The notes under the pieces: generated by a model
The model's database searches: none
The model's input: only the letters and a program-made list of their open reading frames with translations
What the model was told of the DNA's origin: nothing
Assembly (NCBI GenBank): GCA_947477565.1
Contig: CANJUR010000013.1
Span: 1 to 64,000 of the forward strand
Direction of reading: 5' to 3'
DNA length: 64,000 bases
Origin: Deltaproteobacteria bacterium
GTDB taxonomy: Bacteria; Myxococcota_A; Polyangia; Polyangiales; Ga0077539
Made by a program: the position numbers and the translations under genes
Shown here: positions 1-10,303 of the stretch, piece after piece
How the letters are laid out: the number at the start of each line of letters is the position of its first letter
How positions within the stretch are numbered: position 1 is the stretch's first letter

Positions 1-129
1 AAGCGCCCGTCGCGGAAGCGCCCGTCGCGGAAGCGCCCGTCGCGGAAGCGCCCGTCGCGGAAGCGCCCGTCGCGGAAGCGCCCGTCGCGGAAGCGCCCGT
101 CGCGGAAGCGCCCGTCGCGGAAGCGCCCG
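1..129 (+). repeat. 15-bp perfect tandem repeat, in frame, encodes (APVAE)n
   Basis: The unit AAGCGCCCGTCGCGG is repeated eight times without a mismatch from base 1, and a ninth copy breaks off after 9 bases at 129. The array reaches the left edge, so the true copy number is unknown. In the frame of the downstream giant gene each unit reads Ala-Pro-Val-Ala-Glu. There is no stop between the array and that gene, so it encodes a proline/alanine-rich, probably extended linker rather than untranslated DNA. Perfect identity at third positions points to recent expansion, or to assembly collapse or expansion. Confidence 0.95.
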
Positions 130-3100
130 CGACTCCGACTCAAACCTCCCCGGTGAATCCGCGCCTCGTGCAGGCAGTAGAGTCCGCGCGCGCAGCCGAG
201 ACTGCGGGGCAGTTCGACAAGGCCATCGAGGGCTGGAAGATGGCCCTCCGGCTCGATGTGCACGGCACCGACGCCCGCCATTCGCTCTCGCGCCTCTACG
301 CCGCCACGGGCCGCTGGAACAACCTTGTCGAGTTGCTTCGGCAGGAGCTGGAGTCCCTCGGCGGGGTGCGCCCGGGCACCGACCTGACGACACATCGCGC
401 ACGCAAGTCGGAGATCCTGCGTGAGATGGTGAGCATCTACCGCGATCGGCTCGCGCTCGAGCCGATGGTCGTGCAGACCTACAACGCGCTTCTGTTGCTT
501 GAACCCGCGGATCGGCCGTCCCTCGTGGCGCTCGCGGAGAGCTACGAGCGCCTCGGTCGATGGACCGACGTGATCAAGGTGCTCGACCAGCAGGTGGAGC
601 ACACCGAGGAGGCGTCGGAGAAGATCGCGCTGCTGCGCCGTGTGGCGAAGCTCTGGGTCGATCGCTTCAATAACGTCAACAACGCCACCCGTCCGCTCGA
701 GCAGATCGTCGCGCTCGACCCAATGGACGCCGACGCACTCGCGCAACTGAAAGATCTGTACACGAGGCGTCGCGCCTGGCGCCCTCTCTTCGACGTGTCG
801 CGTCGGGAGTCCGAGCGGCTCACCGGCGACGCGCGCCGGGATGCGGTCGTCGAGCTCGCGAAGCTGGCGGCAGAAAAGCTCGGTGCCAACGCTGAAGCGA
901 TCGCCCTCTGGCGCGAGGCTTTGGCCCTCGATCCGCGGACCTCTGGCGCACTCGACGCGCTTGAGAAGTTGACCGAGCGGGAGCGTGACTTCGACGGCCT
1001 CGCCGAGGTGCTCGAGCAGCGCGTTCGGGAGAGCGACGAGGCGGAGTCGAAGGTCGCGCTGCTGATGAAGCTCGGAGCGGTGTACGGCGAGCGCATCGGC
1101 GACGCCGAGCGATCGATCGACGCGTGGCGGCGAGTGCTGCAGGTGCAACCACGCCATCCAAAGGCACTGCGCGTTCTGCGCGACGTCTACACCCACGCGG
1201 GCCAGTGGGATCGGCTGGAGGCCCTCTACGAAGAAGCAGGCGACCTCGAGGGACTCGCCGAGGTTCTCGGCAGCAGCGCCGATCGCGCGACGGATGCTAC
1301 CGATCGCGTGGCGCTCTCGTTCCGTGCAGCTCGCGTTTACGAAGACCGGCTGAAGCAGCCCACGCGTGCGTTCCGGAGCTACGAGCGCGTGCTCACGGTC
1401 GATCCGAGCAACGTCGCCGCCGCTACCGCTCTGGTGCCGATCTACCTCGAAGATGAGCGTTGGTCGCGGCTCGCCCAACTATACGAAGTGCTTCTCAACG
1501 CCGTCCCGGGGGACGACCACGCTCCGGCGCTCTCGTACCTCCACAAGCTGCGCGAGATTTCCGCCAACCGGCTGAGCGACCGCGCCGGGGCCTTCCTGTG
1601 GGCCCTGCGTGCGTACCGCCTCGAACCCACGGACGGAGCACTCGAGGCCCAGATCGAGGCGAGCGCCGAGGAGGCCGGTGCGTGGCGCGAGCTTGTCGAT
1701 ACCTTCGACGCCCGCGCAGTAGCCGCCACGGAACCGCTTGAAATCGCCCGCCTGCGCGACAAGAGCGCGGCGGTCGAAGCCGATCGACTCGGCGAGGTCG
1801 ATTCCGCCATCGCACGATTCGAGCGCGCCCTCGCACAGTCGGCCAACGACGCCGTGGTGATCCACTCGCTCGACACGCTGCTCCGGCGCGCCCAGCGGTG
1901 GGATGATCTTGGCAAGCTCTTCGACCACCGAATCGCCCGCGTGGCCGACGCTGCCGAACGTCGTTTGCTGATCCTGGAGGTCACCGAACTTGAGGAGGCG
2001 GTGCTGCAGCGGCCCGATGCCGCGAGTGAGCGCTTCCGCGTACTGGTCGCCGCGGACCCGGCCGACGAGACGGCACTGGCCGCGCTCTCGCGCCTCGCTG
2101 AATCCGCGGGCCGCTGGGCCGAGTTGGAAGAGACGTTGCAGGCGCGGCACAGCCTCGCCCAGGGCGCCGCCCGCGCGGAACTCGCGCTGGCCCTCGGCTC
2201 GGTGCAGCGCAAGCACCTCGGCAAGGTGGAGTCAGCGATTGACGCCTACCGCGAGGTGCTCGCGCTTTCCCCCCATCACCCGGGCGCGCTCGAGTCGCTT
2301 GAATCACTGCTCCGAGACGAGCAGTGGCGGGTGGTCGCGGCGCAGACCCTTGAACCCGAGTTCGAGGAGATCGGTGAGTTCCGTAAACTGGCGTGGGTGC
2401 TGCAGATTCTGTTCGATGTCGAGGAAGACGCGGACGCTCGGCGCGATCTCGGTCTGCGACTCGGGCGGGTCTACTCCGAGCGCCTCGATGACCAGCGCTC
2501 GGGCTTCGAACTCCTGCGCTCGATGCTCGACGCCGAGCCCGCGTCGGAGCCCATCGCCGACGCGCTGACCAGCCTGGCGATCGAGGGAGGCTGGGCCGCG
2601 GAGATGGCGGCGTTTCTCGCAACGTTGGTGGCGCGCGCAGGCCTCGACCCCGCGGTGCGCGTCCGTCTTGCCCGACGTACCGCGACCCTCCACGAAGACC
2701 GCAACGGTGACCCATCGGCCGCGGAGCCTTTCCATCGTGCAGTGATCGAAGGCGGCGCCCTGGAGCCGACCGCCTTCGAGGCGCTCGAGCGCCTCTACCG
2801 CCAGAGCGCGCGATGGTCCGACCTGCACGCCCTCTACGGCACCTGGGTCGAGCGACTTACCGACGATGGCGCTCGCGTGGCGCTCTTCATCGAGGAGGGT
2901 CGACTGCTCGAGGATGTTCTCGATCAGCCCGAGGATGCGATGCTTGCCCTGGAGCGCGCCGTCGCCCTGGAGCCCGCCAACATCGAGGTCACCAACGCCC
3001 TCGACCGGCTCTATGAGCGCCTCGCGCGCTGGGAGTCACTTGTTGCCCTGCTCACCCGCTCGCTCGTTCAGGGGCGGGGCGCGGAGGAGTCCCATGAACT

Positions 3101-6100
3101 ACGTCTCCGGCGCGCCGAGACGCTGGAACTGAAGCTCGGGCGCTTGGACGAGGCCTTCGTTGACTACGAAACCGTGGTCGAGTCCGAGGCCACCAACGCC
3201 CGCGCCCGCCACGGACTCGAGCGCCTCGTCGGCGCCCCCGCGCTCCGGGAGCGGGCGGCGCATGTGTTGGAGACGGTCTATGACCGCGATGGCGACCCGA
3301 GCGCCGAAGGCCTCGTGCGGATGCTCCAGATCCGGCTTGAGACGACCGAGGCCGGGGCCCCGCGCGCGGCGCTGCATCAACGCATCGCCGAACTGCGCGA
3401 AATCGTCTTGCACGACCCTGTCGGCGCGCTCGACGCGATCGCAACGGCGACGTTGCAAGACCCGACGGAAGCAACGTTTCGCGACGAACTACTGCGACTC
3501 TCTGCGGTCGCTCTCCAGGACGCCCGCGCGGCGGAGACGCTCGAGGAAGTGCTCGAAGACCCCCGCGCAATCGTGGTTCGGGTTGCGGTTCTGCGTGACC
3601 TCGCGGCCATCTACGACGAGCGCCTGATCGATCCGGTGAAGGCCGAGCGGACCTTCCGGCGACTGCTGACCGAGGCGGAGGGCGACCGCGCCACGACGCT
3701 GGCCGCCGCCGTCGCGCTCGAGCGACTTTACCGCGCGCTCCAGAACCCGCGCGGTCTCGTGGACGCTCTGCGCCTGCGGGCGCGGCACGAGTCCGATCGG
3801 TCGCTGCAGACCTCCCTGCTGGCGCAAGCAGCGGAGATACTCGAGGACGAAGTCGGCGACCTCGCCGGAGCGATCGACTCACAACGAGGTCGGCTCGACC
3901 TCGACGCGGGGGACCTCGACGCGCTGCGCGCCCTGGCGCGGCTCTACGAGCGGAGCAGCCAGTGGGAAGAGTTGGTGAAGACGCTGCGGCGTCAGGCCGT
4001 GCTGGTGAGCGACGGCGAAGGGCAGAAGCGCCTGCTGGTACAGGCCGCGGCGGTGCTCGAAGACAAGCTCACGGCCGTGCCCGAGGCGATCGCCCTGTAC
4101 GAAGAGGTGCTTGGGAGCTTCGGATCCGACCGGGCTATCCACGCGGCACTCGCGCGCCTGCTGGAGGTCTCGGATCAGTGGGCGGGCCTTCTCGCGGTGG
4201 TCGAGCGTGACCTGGCGGTCGCGGAGGACACCGCTGATCGCCTCGCGCTGATCGTGCGCGCGGCGGACCTGCGCTACCGCAAGACCGACGAGCCCCTGCT
4301 GGCCGTGCTGGGCTATCAGGAGGCGCTCTCGCTTGACTCCACCACGTCTGCGGCGCGCACCGCGCTGACGGAGATGTTGCAGTCCAGCTCGCGCGACGTT
4401 CCGATCGCGGCGGCCCGGGCGCTGGAGCCCGTGCTGCGCGCAGACGGCGACTGGGCACGCCTGGTCGATGTGCTGGACCGCATTGCTGCAGAGAGCACTG
4501 AGCGGGATGAGCGGCTGCAGGCGCTGTCGAGCGCCGCGGAAGTCTCGGAGGTCGGGCTCTCCGATTCGGGCCGCGCCTTCGAGCGGGCCTCACGCGCGCT
4601 CTCCCTCGCAGCGGAAGACGCCGACGCAGCGCAGCGCGTGACCCACGTGGAGTCGCTCGCGCGTGCGGCGGGGCGGCACAAGGAGTTGATCGCGGTGTTC
4701 CGCGAGGTGGCGCCGAAGCTGCTCGACGCAGAGTTGCAGCGCGACGTGTTTATGCGGGTGGCGGACACGGCCCTCACGCACCTGAGCGATCCGGCGACGG
4801 CCCGGGAGTACTTCGAGAAGGCGCTCGATAACCAGACCGACTTCGCACCGGCGCTCGACGCGTTGGAGGCACTGCACGAGTCGACGCTGGCCTGGAACGA
4901 ACTACTCGAAGTTCTTCGGCGCAAGGTCGATCTGGCGGATTCGGACGCGACGCGTCGAGCGCTGCTGCACAAGGTCGCCCGCATCCAGGAAGATCGCCGT
5001 GACGACCGCGCCGGGGCGATGGAGGCATACGAGGCGATTCTCGGATCGGGCTTCGACGGGGACAGCGCCTCGGCACTAGAGCGGCTCTATGCGCTGACTG
5101 CTCGCTGGAACGACATCGCCAACCTGCTTGAGTCGCAACTCACTCGCGATGGCGCCGACGGCGCTGCGCTCAACCATCGGCTCGGTCGCGTCGCGATGGA
5201 CCACCTCGGTGATACCGAGCGAGCCTTCGAGCATTTCCGTTCTGTGCTGGACGAGACCGGGGACCACGAGACGACCGTCGCGGCGCTTGAGGAACTTGGC
5301 CAGCGGCCCGAGTTGGCGGCGCGCGTCGCTACCATGCTTGAGCCGATCTATCGCTCGCGCATGGACATGCCGAAGCTCATCGGCGCGCTCGAGTCCCGCA
5401 TCGCAGCGGAGGACGATTCGCGCGGTCGTATCGAGTTGCTCTTGCGGCTCGCAACGCTCTACGAGGAGAACATCGGCGACCTGGGGCGCGCCCTCGACAC
5501 GCAGGCCCGAATCTTTCGCGAAGACCCGGCCGACCGTGGAGCCTGGGAGACCCTCGACCGGCTGGCGCGGGCGACCGATGCCTACCCGAAGCTCGCGGAG
5601 GTTTACGCCGCCACCCTCGACGGGATCACCGTCGATGACGAGAACTCCGCCGATCTCGCTTTCGTCGCCGCACGACTCCTCGACGAGCGCGTGCACGACA
5701 CGGCGCGGGCGCGGAAATTCTATCTCCGCACGCTCTCGTTTGATGGTGGTCGCCGCGACGTGTTCGACGCCCTGGAGGCGCTGCTCACGCGCGAGAACGC
5801 GCACACCGAACTGCTCGACCTCTACCGCAACGCGGCGGAGCGGGCGGTCGATCCGATCGAACGCAAGGCCTTCCTGCACAAGATCGCTGCGATCGACGAA
5901 GGGCCGCTCGGCAATCTCGAGCGCGCGATTGCTGACTACCGCGCTGTGCTCGACGTCGATCCGATGGACGGCGCCGCGATCACCCGCCTCGACGCGCTGC
6001 TGGTAAAGACAGCGGCGTGGCGCGACCTTGCCGACCTCCTTGAGCGCCGGATCGCCGACGCGGTTGACGTCGAAGAGCGATCATCGCTCCGATTTCGGCT

Positions 6101-9100
6101 CGGCCGCCTGCGTGCCGATCGACTCGACGACGCTGCCGGTGCCGTGGAGGCGTTCCGGGAGATCCTGGACGACCGTCGCGACCACCGCGTGGCGATCCAG
6201 TCGCTTGAACAACTTGCCGAGACCCGACCCGAGCTTCGCCTCGGGGTCGTAGAGATCCTGGAACCGGTTTACCGCGAACTCGACGACTGGGCCCGCCTCG
6301 CCGGAGTACTGGAGACCCGCCTCGGTGCAACCCACGACGCCACCGAGCGTGCCGAACTCTATAAGGAAATCGGTCGCATCCGCGAGACCCGCGCCCGCGA
6401 TCCGAAGCTGGCCTTCGAGGCCTTCGGCGAGGCCTTCAGCGTTGATCCTGGAGACGGTGAGGCGCGTGAGTCCGTAGAGCGCCTCGCCGGCGAACACGGC
6501 CTCTGGGATGAGCTCGTGCGCAGCTACGAGGCCGCCCTCGCTGGCAGCGACGATCTCTTGCAGAAGAGCGATCTTCTCCGGGCCATCGCGGCGACGCACG
6601 ATCAGCGCCGGGGTGACCCCCGTGCGGCAATCTCTGCCTACGAGCGGCTGTTCCTCGTCGAGGAGACCCAGCTCGACGTGCTCGACCAGCTTGAGGGCCT
6701 CCATGTGCTGCTCTCCGACTGGGAGGGCCACGTTGATGTGCTGGAGCGGAAGGTAGCTCGCTCGCTCGACGACGATCATCGTCGGTTCTTGCTGCACACC
6801 GTGGGCGAGTCGCAGCGCGACATGCTCAACAACCCCGCCGCGTCGATTCATGCCTTCCGGCGAGCATTGGAGATCGACCCGACGGACCTGGTCGCTCTCG
6901 AGGCCCTCGATGGGCTGCTCTCGCAGCGCGGCGACCATCGCGGTCTGGCCGAGGTGCTCCAGCAGCGCCTCGACGTGGAGGCCGAAGCCGGCGACCGCAC
7001 CGAGACCGCGTTGCGCCTCGGTCGGCTGTGGGAGCAATCGCTCGACGACCCACACCATGCGATCGACGCCTATCGTCGCGCGCTCGACGAGAGTCCCGCT
7101 CAACCGGAGGCGATCCGTGCCCTGGAGCGTCTCTTCGCCGCGCAGTCGATGTTCCCCGAACTGCTTGAAAATCTCCGGATGCAGGTCGCGCTCGCGGACG
7201 CCCCGGCGGACCGCTCGGTGCTTCTCCTGCGCACCGGTGCGCTGCAACTGAAGGAGTTGAGGGACAGCGACGCAGCGCTGGAGAGCTACCGAGAGGTGCT
7301 CGCCGCCGAGCCCACCAACGCACTGGCTCTGTCGGCAGTGCGGGAGATCTCCGAGGATGTCGATCAGCGGGTCGCCGCGGTCGAGATTCTGGAGCCCCTC
7401 TACCGGAGTGCGGGGCGTTGGGATGACCTGGTGCAGGTACTCGAGCACCGCCTGGCCTGCATCGACGACCCCACGCAGCGGGCGTCGGAGCGGCGGCGCA
7501 TCGCGGCGGTGCACGAGGACGGCCGTAGGGCCCCCGCGGCCGCCTTCGAGAGCCACCTCCTGGCCTTTGGTGAAGACGCTGGGGATCCCTCGACGCTCGC
7601 CGAACTGGAGCGGCTTGCGGCTTCGCTCGGTCGCTGGGCCGATCTGGTCACCGCGCTTGAGCGGGTCGTTCGTGACGGCTCTGATCCCTCCTCGGGGCGC
7701 GACCTCTCGGTGCGCGCGGCGAGCATCAGCGTCGAGCGAATGGAAGACGACGCCCGCGCTGCGCTCAACTACCGCCACGCGCTCGAACTCGGCGGCGACG
7801 ATGACACCGTGCTCGAAGCCCTCGACCAGATCTACTCGCGAAGCGCACAGTGGCACGAGCTGAGCGACGTTCTCGAGCGCCGTGTACTCCTGGCCTCTCC
7901 GGAGCGCCTCGACGCGCTGGAGGTTCGCCTGGCGGAACTTCGGATGACCCGCTTCGCCGACGCCCGGGGCGCCGTGTCGGCGTTGCAGAGCGTGGTGGAG
8001 CGAGAGCCGACCCATGCGCGCGCAATCGAACTACTGGAGAAGCTCCTCGAAGACGTCACTGTGCGCGACGAAGTGATGGAGGTGCTCGAGCAGACCTTCC
8101 GCCGCAGCGACAGTGCAACGAAGCAGGCCTGGCTTCTGGGACTCAAGGTGGATGCTGCGACCACGGACTCGGACCGCGTGCAGATCCTCGGTGACCTCGC
8201 GCGGCTTCGAGAGGAGCGGATGTCGGACCTGTCCGGTGCCCTCCTCGCAGTGACCCGCGCTTTTGGGCTCGACCCTCGCGACGAGGGGCTGCTCAGTGAA
8301 CTCGAGCGGCTCGCTCCGGCCGCCGGCGCGTGGCCGTCTCTGCGCGGGGTGATCGAATCCGCAGTGCGCAGCGAACTGGGCCTGGCGCCCGAGGAGTCCG
8401 TGCGACTCAACCTGCGCGGCGCGAAGTGGTACTCCGAGTTCATCGGAGACCCGAAGGCCGCGGAGGAGCGCGTCCGCGCAGCCCTTGAGGCGGATCCCGA
8501 GAGTCTCGAGGCGCTCGGCATGTTGGAGGGTCTGCAGCGTCGGCCCGGGCGCGAGGCCGACCTCGTTTCGACGCTGCGCCTCCGCGCGGAGGTCGAGTTC
8601 GACGGCGACGCTCGCAAGGCGATGCTGCGTGAGGCGAGCAGTCTCGCCGAGGGACCGCTCGGAGACGTCGATCTTGCCGCGGATATCGCGGCCTCGACCC
8701 TGGACGTCGATGACGCCGACCCGGCTTCGATCGATGATCTGGCCCGCCTGCGCCGTCGGCAGGAGCGTTGGGAAGACCTGGCGGACCTGTTGGGTCGACG
8801 CGCGCGCCTGACCGACGACCCGACCGAAGCCCTACAACTCCGCCGCGAGGTCGCGGGTCTCTACGCCGGTCCCCTGGCGGATGCGGCGCGTGCGGTGACG
8901 GCATGGCGCGAGGTGCTCGATTTCGACCCCTCGGACCTCGACGCCCGCGCCGCCCTCGAGACTCTTTTCGAGGGTGGTAGCCGCTGGCGTGACCTCGAAG
9001 ATGCTCTCCGCGGACGTCTTGACGTGGCGGTCACCGTCGAAGAACGCGTGGCCACCCGGTTGCGTCTCGCCGACATCGCGGAGCAGCGCCTCCATAGCGC

Positions 9101-10289
9101 CGAATCCGCGGTGGAGTACCTCCGTGAGATCATCGACGAGGTTCCCGAACATCCCGCCGCTGGAGAGGCGCTTGACCGCCTTTACTCATCGCTCAACCGT
9201 TGGAGTGATCTCTCCGACCTTCTCGAACATCGACTCGACCATGCAGTTTCCGTGGGCGACGCTGCCACTGAGCTAAGCACCCTCGTACGCATCGGTGAAC
9301 TGCACGAGCAGCGACTCCACGACGTCGATCGGGCGATCGAACTCTACGAACGTGTGCTCGACCGGCAGCCAGAGCACTCTGCTGCCCTTGCCGCGGTTGC
9401 CCGCCTCGCGGAGACCTCCGGGGACTTCGAGAAGGCGACCTCGATGCTGCAGCGCGCGGTGTCGGTGTCGCAACCCGGGCCCGCCTCGGCCGCAATGGCC
9501 CTGCAACTCGCGTCGCTGCAAGCCGAGCGAATGAACGATCCGGACGCATCGGAGCGCAGTCTCCGTCGGGCCCTCGAACTCGATCCCAGTTCGATGGAGG
9601 CGCTGCGTCGGCTGCGAACGCTCGCGGAGTCGCGCCGCGATTACGGCCTGCTTTGCGAGGTGATGGAGAAGGAGTTGGCCCTCACCACAGACACCACTGG
9701 GCAGGTGTCCCTGCTCCGCGCCCTCGCGATCCAGGCGCGCGATCAACTCGCGGATCCGATCCGAGCAATCGCCTACCTTGAGCGCGCGACTGCGATCACT
9801 CCAAACGATCGGGAAACTCTGCTGCCCCTCGTAGACCTGCTCTCTGCCAACGGGCGCGAGCGGGACGCGGTGCCGATTCTCGAACAGATCATCGCGACGT
9901 TCGCGGGTCGCCGCACCAAGGAACTGGCCCAGTGGCAGCACCGGCTCGGCCAGGCGCACCAGCGAATGGGCAACGCGATCGAGGCGCTGGCGCTCTTCGA
10001 CTCGGCCTTCAAGGTTGACCTCACGAGCGTGCCCATCCTCCGGGATCTGGGTCTCCTCTGCCTGCAGACCGGCGACCTCGACCGGGCGCAGAAGACCTTC
10101 CGCGCGCTTCTGCTCCAGCGCCTCGAACCTGGCGTCGGCTTGACCAAGGCGGACGTCTACGCCCACCTCGGCGAGACCCTCTCGCTGCTGGAAGACAAGC
10201 CGAAGGCCATCAGCATGCTCGAACGCGCCCTCGAGAGCGATCGGGGGCACGCTCGCGCGGCGGCGCTGCTCGCCCAACTCCGCGGCTGA
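1..10289 (+). CDS. giant TPR/HAT-like helical repeat protein, 5' end outside window
   Basis: The frame is open from the left edge to TGA at 10287-10289, at least 3,428 codons. A GTG at 153 is the first start-like codon inside the window, but the frame is open upstream through the APVAE array, so the real start lies outside. The rest is a long solenoid. Motifs such as RWNNLVELL, RWTDVIKVL, QWDRLEALY and RWDDLGKLF recur about every 70-75 residues. Each is followed by an R..LG..Y.ER..D...A...Y...L..DP pattern typical of TPR-type hairpins, giving some 45 units by that spacing. No catalytic domain or membrane segment is visible in the window. A scaffold or protein-interaction role is likely, but partners are unknown. 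The aminotransferase gene follows after 14 bp and may be co-transcribed. Confidence 0.9.
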   Translation, partial: APVAEAPVAEAPVAEAPVAEAPVAEAPVAEAPVAEAPVAEAPATPTQTSPVNPRLVQAVESARAAETAGQFDKAIEGWKMALRLDVHGTDARHSLSRLYAATGRWNNLVELLRQELESLGGVRPGTDLTTHRARKSEILREMVSIYRDRLALEPMVVQTYNALLLLEPADRPSLVALAESYERLGRWTDVIKVLDQQVEHTEEASEKIALLRRVAKLWVDRFNNVNNATRPLEQIVALDPMDADALAQLKDLYTRRRAWRPLFDVSRRESERLTGDARRDAVVELAKLAAEKLGANAEAIALWREALALDPRTSGALDALEKLTERERDFDGLAEVLEQRVRESDEAESKVALLMKLGAVYGERIGDAERSIDAWRRVLQVQPRHPKALRVLRDVYTHAGQWDRLEALYEEAGDLEGLAEVLGSSADRATDATDRVALSFRAARVYEDRLKQPTRAFRSYERVLTVDPSNVAAATALVPIYLEDERWSRLAQLYEVLLNAVPGDDHAPALSYLHKLREISANRLSDRAGAFLWALRAYRLEPTDGALEAQIEASAEEAGAWRELVDTFDARAVAATEPLEIARLRDKSAAVEADRLGEVDSAIARFERALAQSANDAVVIHSLDTLLRRAQRWDDLGKLFDHRIARVADAAERRLLILEVTELEEAVLQRPDAASERFRVLVAADPADETALAALSRLAESAGRWAELEETLQARHSLAQGAARAELALALGSVQRKHLGKVESAIDAYREVLALSPHHPGALESLESLLRDEQWRVVAAQTLEPEFEEIGEFRKLAWVLQILFDVEEDADARRDLGLRLGRVYSERLDDQRSGFELLRSMLDAEPASEPIADALTSLAIEGGWAAEMAAFLATLVARAGLDPAVRVRLARRTATLHEDRNGDPSAAEPFHRAVIEGGALEPTAFEALERLYRQSARWSDLHALYGTWVERLTDDGARVALFIEEGRLLEDVLDQPEDAMLALERAVALEPANIEVTNALDRLYERLARWESLVALLTRSLVQGRGAEESHELRLRRAETLELKLGRLDEAFVDYETVVESEATNARARHGLERLVGAPALRERAAHVLETVYDRDGDPSAEGLVRMLQIRLETTEAGAPRAALHQRIAELREIVLHDPVGALDAIATATLQDPTEATFRDELLRLSAVALQDARAAETLEEVLEDPRAIVVRVAVLRDLAAIYDERLIDPVKAERTFRRLLTEAEGDRATTLAAAVALERLYRALQNPRGLVDALRLRARHESDRSLQTSLLAQAAEILEDEVGDLAGAIDSQRGRLDLDAGDLDALRALARLYERSSQWEELVKTLRRQAVLVSDGEGQKRLLVQAAAVLEDKLTAVPEAIALYEEVLGSFGSDRAIHAALARLLEVSDQWAGLLAVVERDLAVAEDTADRLALIVRAADLRYRKTDEPLLAVLGYQEALSLDSTTSAARTALTEMLQSSSRDVPIAAARALEPVLRADGDWARLVDVLDRIAAESTERDERLQALSSAAEVSEVGLSDSGRAFERASRALSLAAEDADAAQRVTHVESLARAAGRHKELIAVFREVAPKLLDAELQRDVFMRVADTALTHLSDPATAREYFEKALDNQTDFAPALDALEALHESTLAWNELLEVLRRKVDLADSDATRRALLHKVARIQEDRRDDRAGAMEAYEAILGSGFDGDSASALERLYALTARWNDIANLLESQLTRDGADGAALNHRLGRVAMDHLGDTERAFEHFRSVLDETGDHETTVAALEELGQRPELAARVATMLEPIYRSRMDMPKLIGALESRIAAEDDSRGRIELLLRLATLYEENIGDLGRALDTQARIFREDPADRGAWETLDRLARATDAYPKLAEVYAATLDGITVDDENSADLAFVAARLLDERVHDTARARKFYLRTLSFDGGRRDVFDALEALLTRENAHTELLDLYRNAAERAVDPIERKAFLHKIAAIDEGPLGNLERAIADYRAVLDVDPMDGAAITRLDALLVKTAAWRDLADLLERRIADAVDVEERSSLRFRLGRLRADRLDDAAGAVEAFREILDDRRDHRVAIQSLEQLAETRPELRLGVVEILEPVYRELDDWARLAGVLETRLGATHDATERAELYKEIGRIRETRARDPKLAFEAFGEAFSVDPGDGEARESVERLAGEHGLWDELVRSYEAALAGSDDLLQKSDLLRAIAATHDQRRGDPRAAISAYERLFLVEETQLDVLDQLEGLHVLLSDWEGHVDVLERKVARSLDDDHRRFLLHTVGESQRDMLNNPAASIHAFRRALEIDPTDLVALEALDGLLSQRGDHRGLAEVLQQRLDVEAEAGDRTETALRLGRLWEQSLDDPHHAIDAYRRALDESPAQPEAIRALERLFAAQSMFPELLENLRMQVALADAPADRSVLLLRTGALQLKELRDSDAALESYREVLAAEPTNALALSAVREISEDVDQRVAAVEILEPLYRSAGRWDDLVQVLEHRLACIDDPTQRASERRRIAAVHEDGRRAPAAAFESHLLAFGEDAGDPSTLAELERLAASLGRWADLVTALERVVRDGSDPSSGRDLSVRAASISVERMEDDARAALNYRHALELGGDDDTVLEALDQIYSRSAQWHELSDVLERRVLLASPERLDALEVRLAELRMTRFADARGAVSALQSVVEREPTHARAIELLEKLLEDVTVRDEVMEVLEQTFRRSDSATKQAWLLGLKVDAATTDSDRVQILGDLARLREERMSDLSGALLAVTRAFGLDPRDEGLLSELERLAPAAGAWPSLRGVIESAVRSELGLAPEESVRLNLRGAKWYSEFIGDPKAAEERVRAALEADPESLEALGMLEGLQRRPGREADLVSTLRLRAEVEFDGDARKAMLREASSLAEGPLGDVDLAADIAASTLDVDDADPASIDDLARLRRRQERWEDLADLLGRRARLTDDPTEALQLRREVAGLYAGPLADAARAVTAWREVLDFDPSDLDARAALETLFEGGSRWRDLEDALRGRLDVAVTVEERVATRLRLADIAEQRLHSAESAVEYLREIIDEVPEHPAAGEALDRLYSSLNRWSDLSDLLEHRLDHAVSVGDAATELSTLVRIGELHEQRLHDVDRAIELYERVLDRQPEHSAALAAVARLAETSGDFEKATSMLQRAVSVSQPGPASAAMALQLASLQAERMNDPDASERSLRRALELDPSSMEALRRLRTLAESRRDYGLLCEVMEKELALTTDTTGQVSLLRALAIQARDQLADPIRAIAYLERATAITPNDRETLLPLVDLLSANGRERDAVPILEQIIATFAGRRTKELAQWQHRLGQAHQRMGNAIEALALFDSAFKVDLTSVPILRDLGLLCLQTGDLDRAQKTFRALLLQRLEPGVGLTKADVYAHLGETLSLLEDKPKAISMLERALESDRGHARAAALLAQLRG

Positions 10290-10303
10290 TCTCCTTCCCC
10301 ACG

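Noticed and set aside
153-155. GTG at 153 as the start of the giant repeat gene
   Set aside because: The reading frame stays open upstream through the APVAE array to the window edge, so the start is outside the window.
6081-8015. 644-codon open frame antisense to the giant TPR gene
   Set aside because: High GC and repetitive sense coding make long opposite-strand frames by chance; the sense frame has clear repeat structure and the antisense protein has none.
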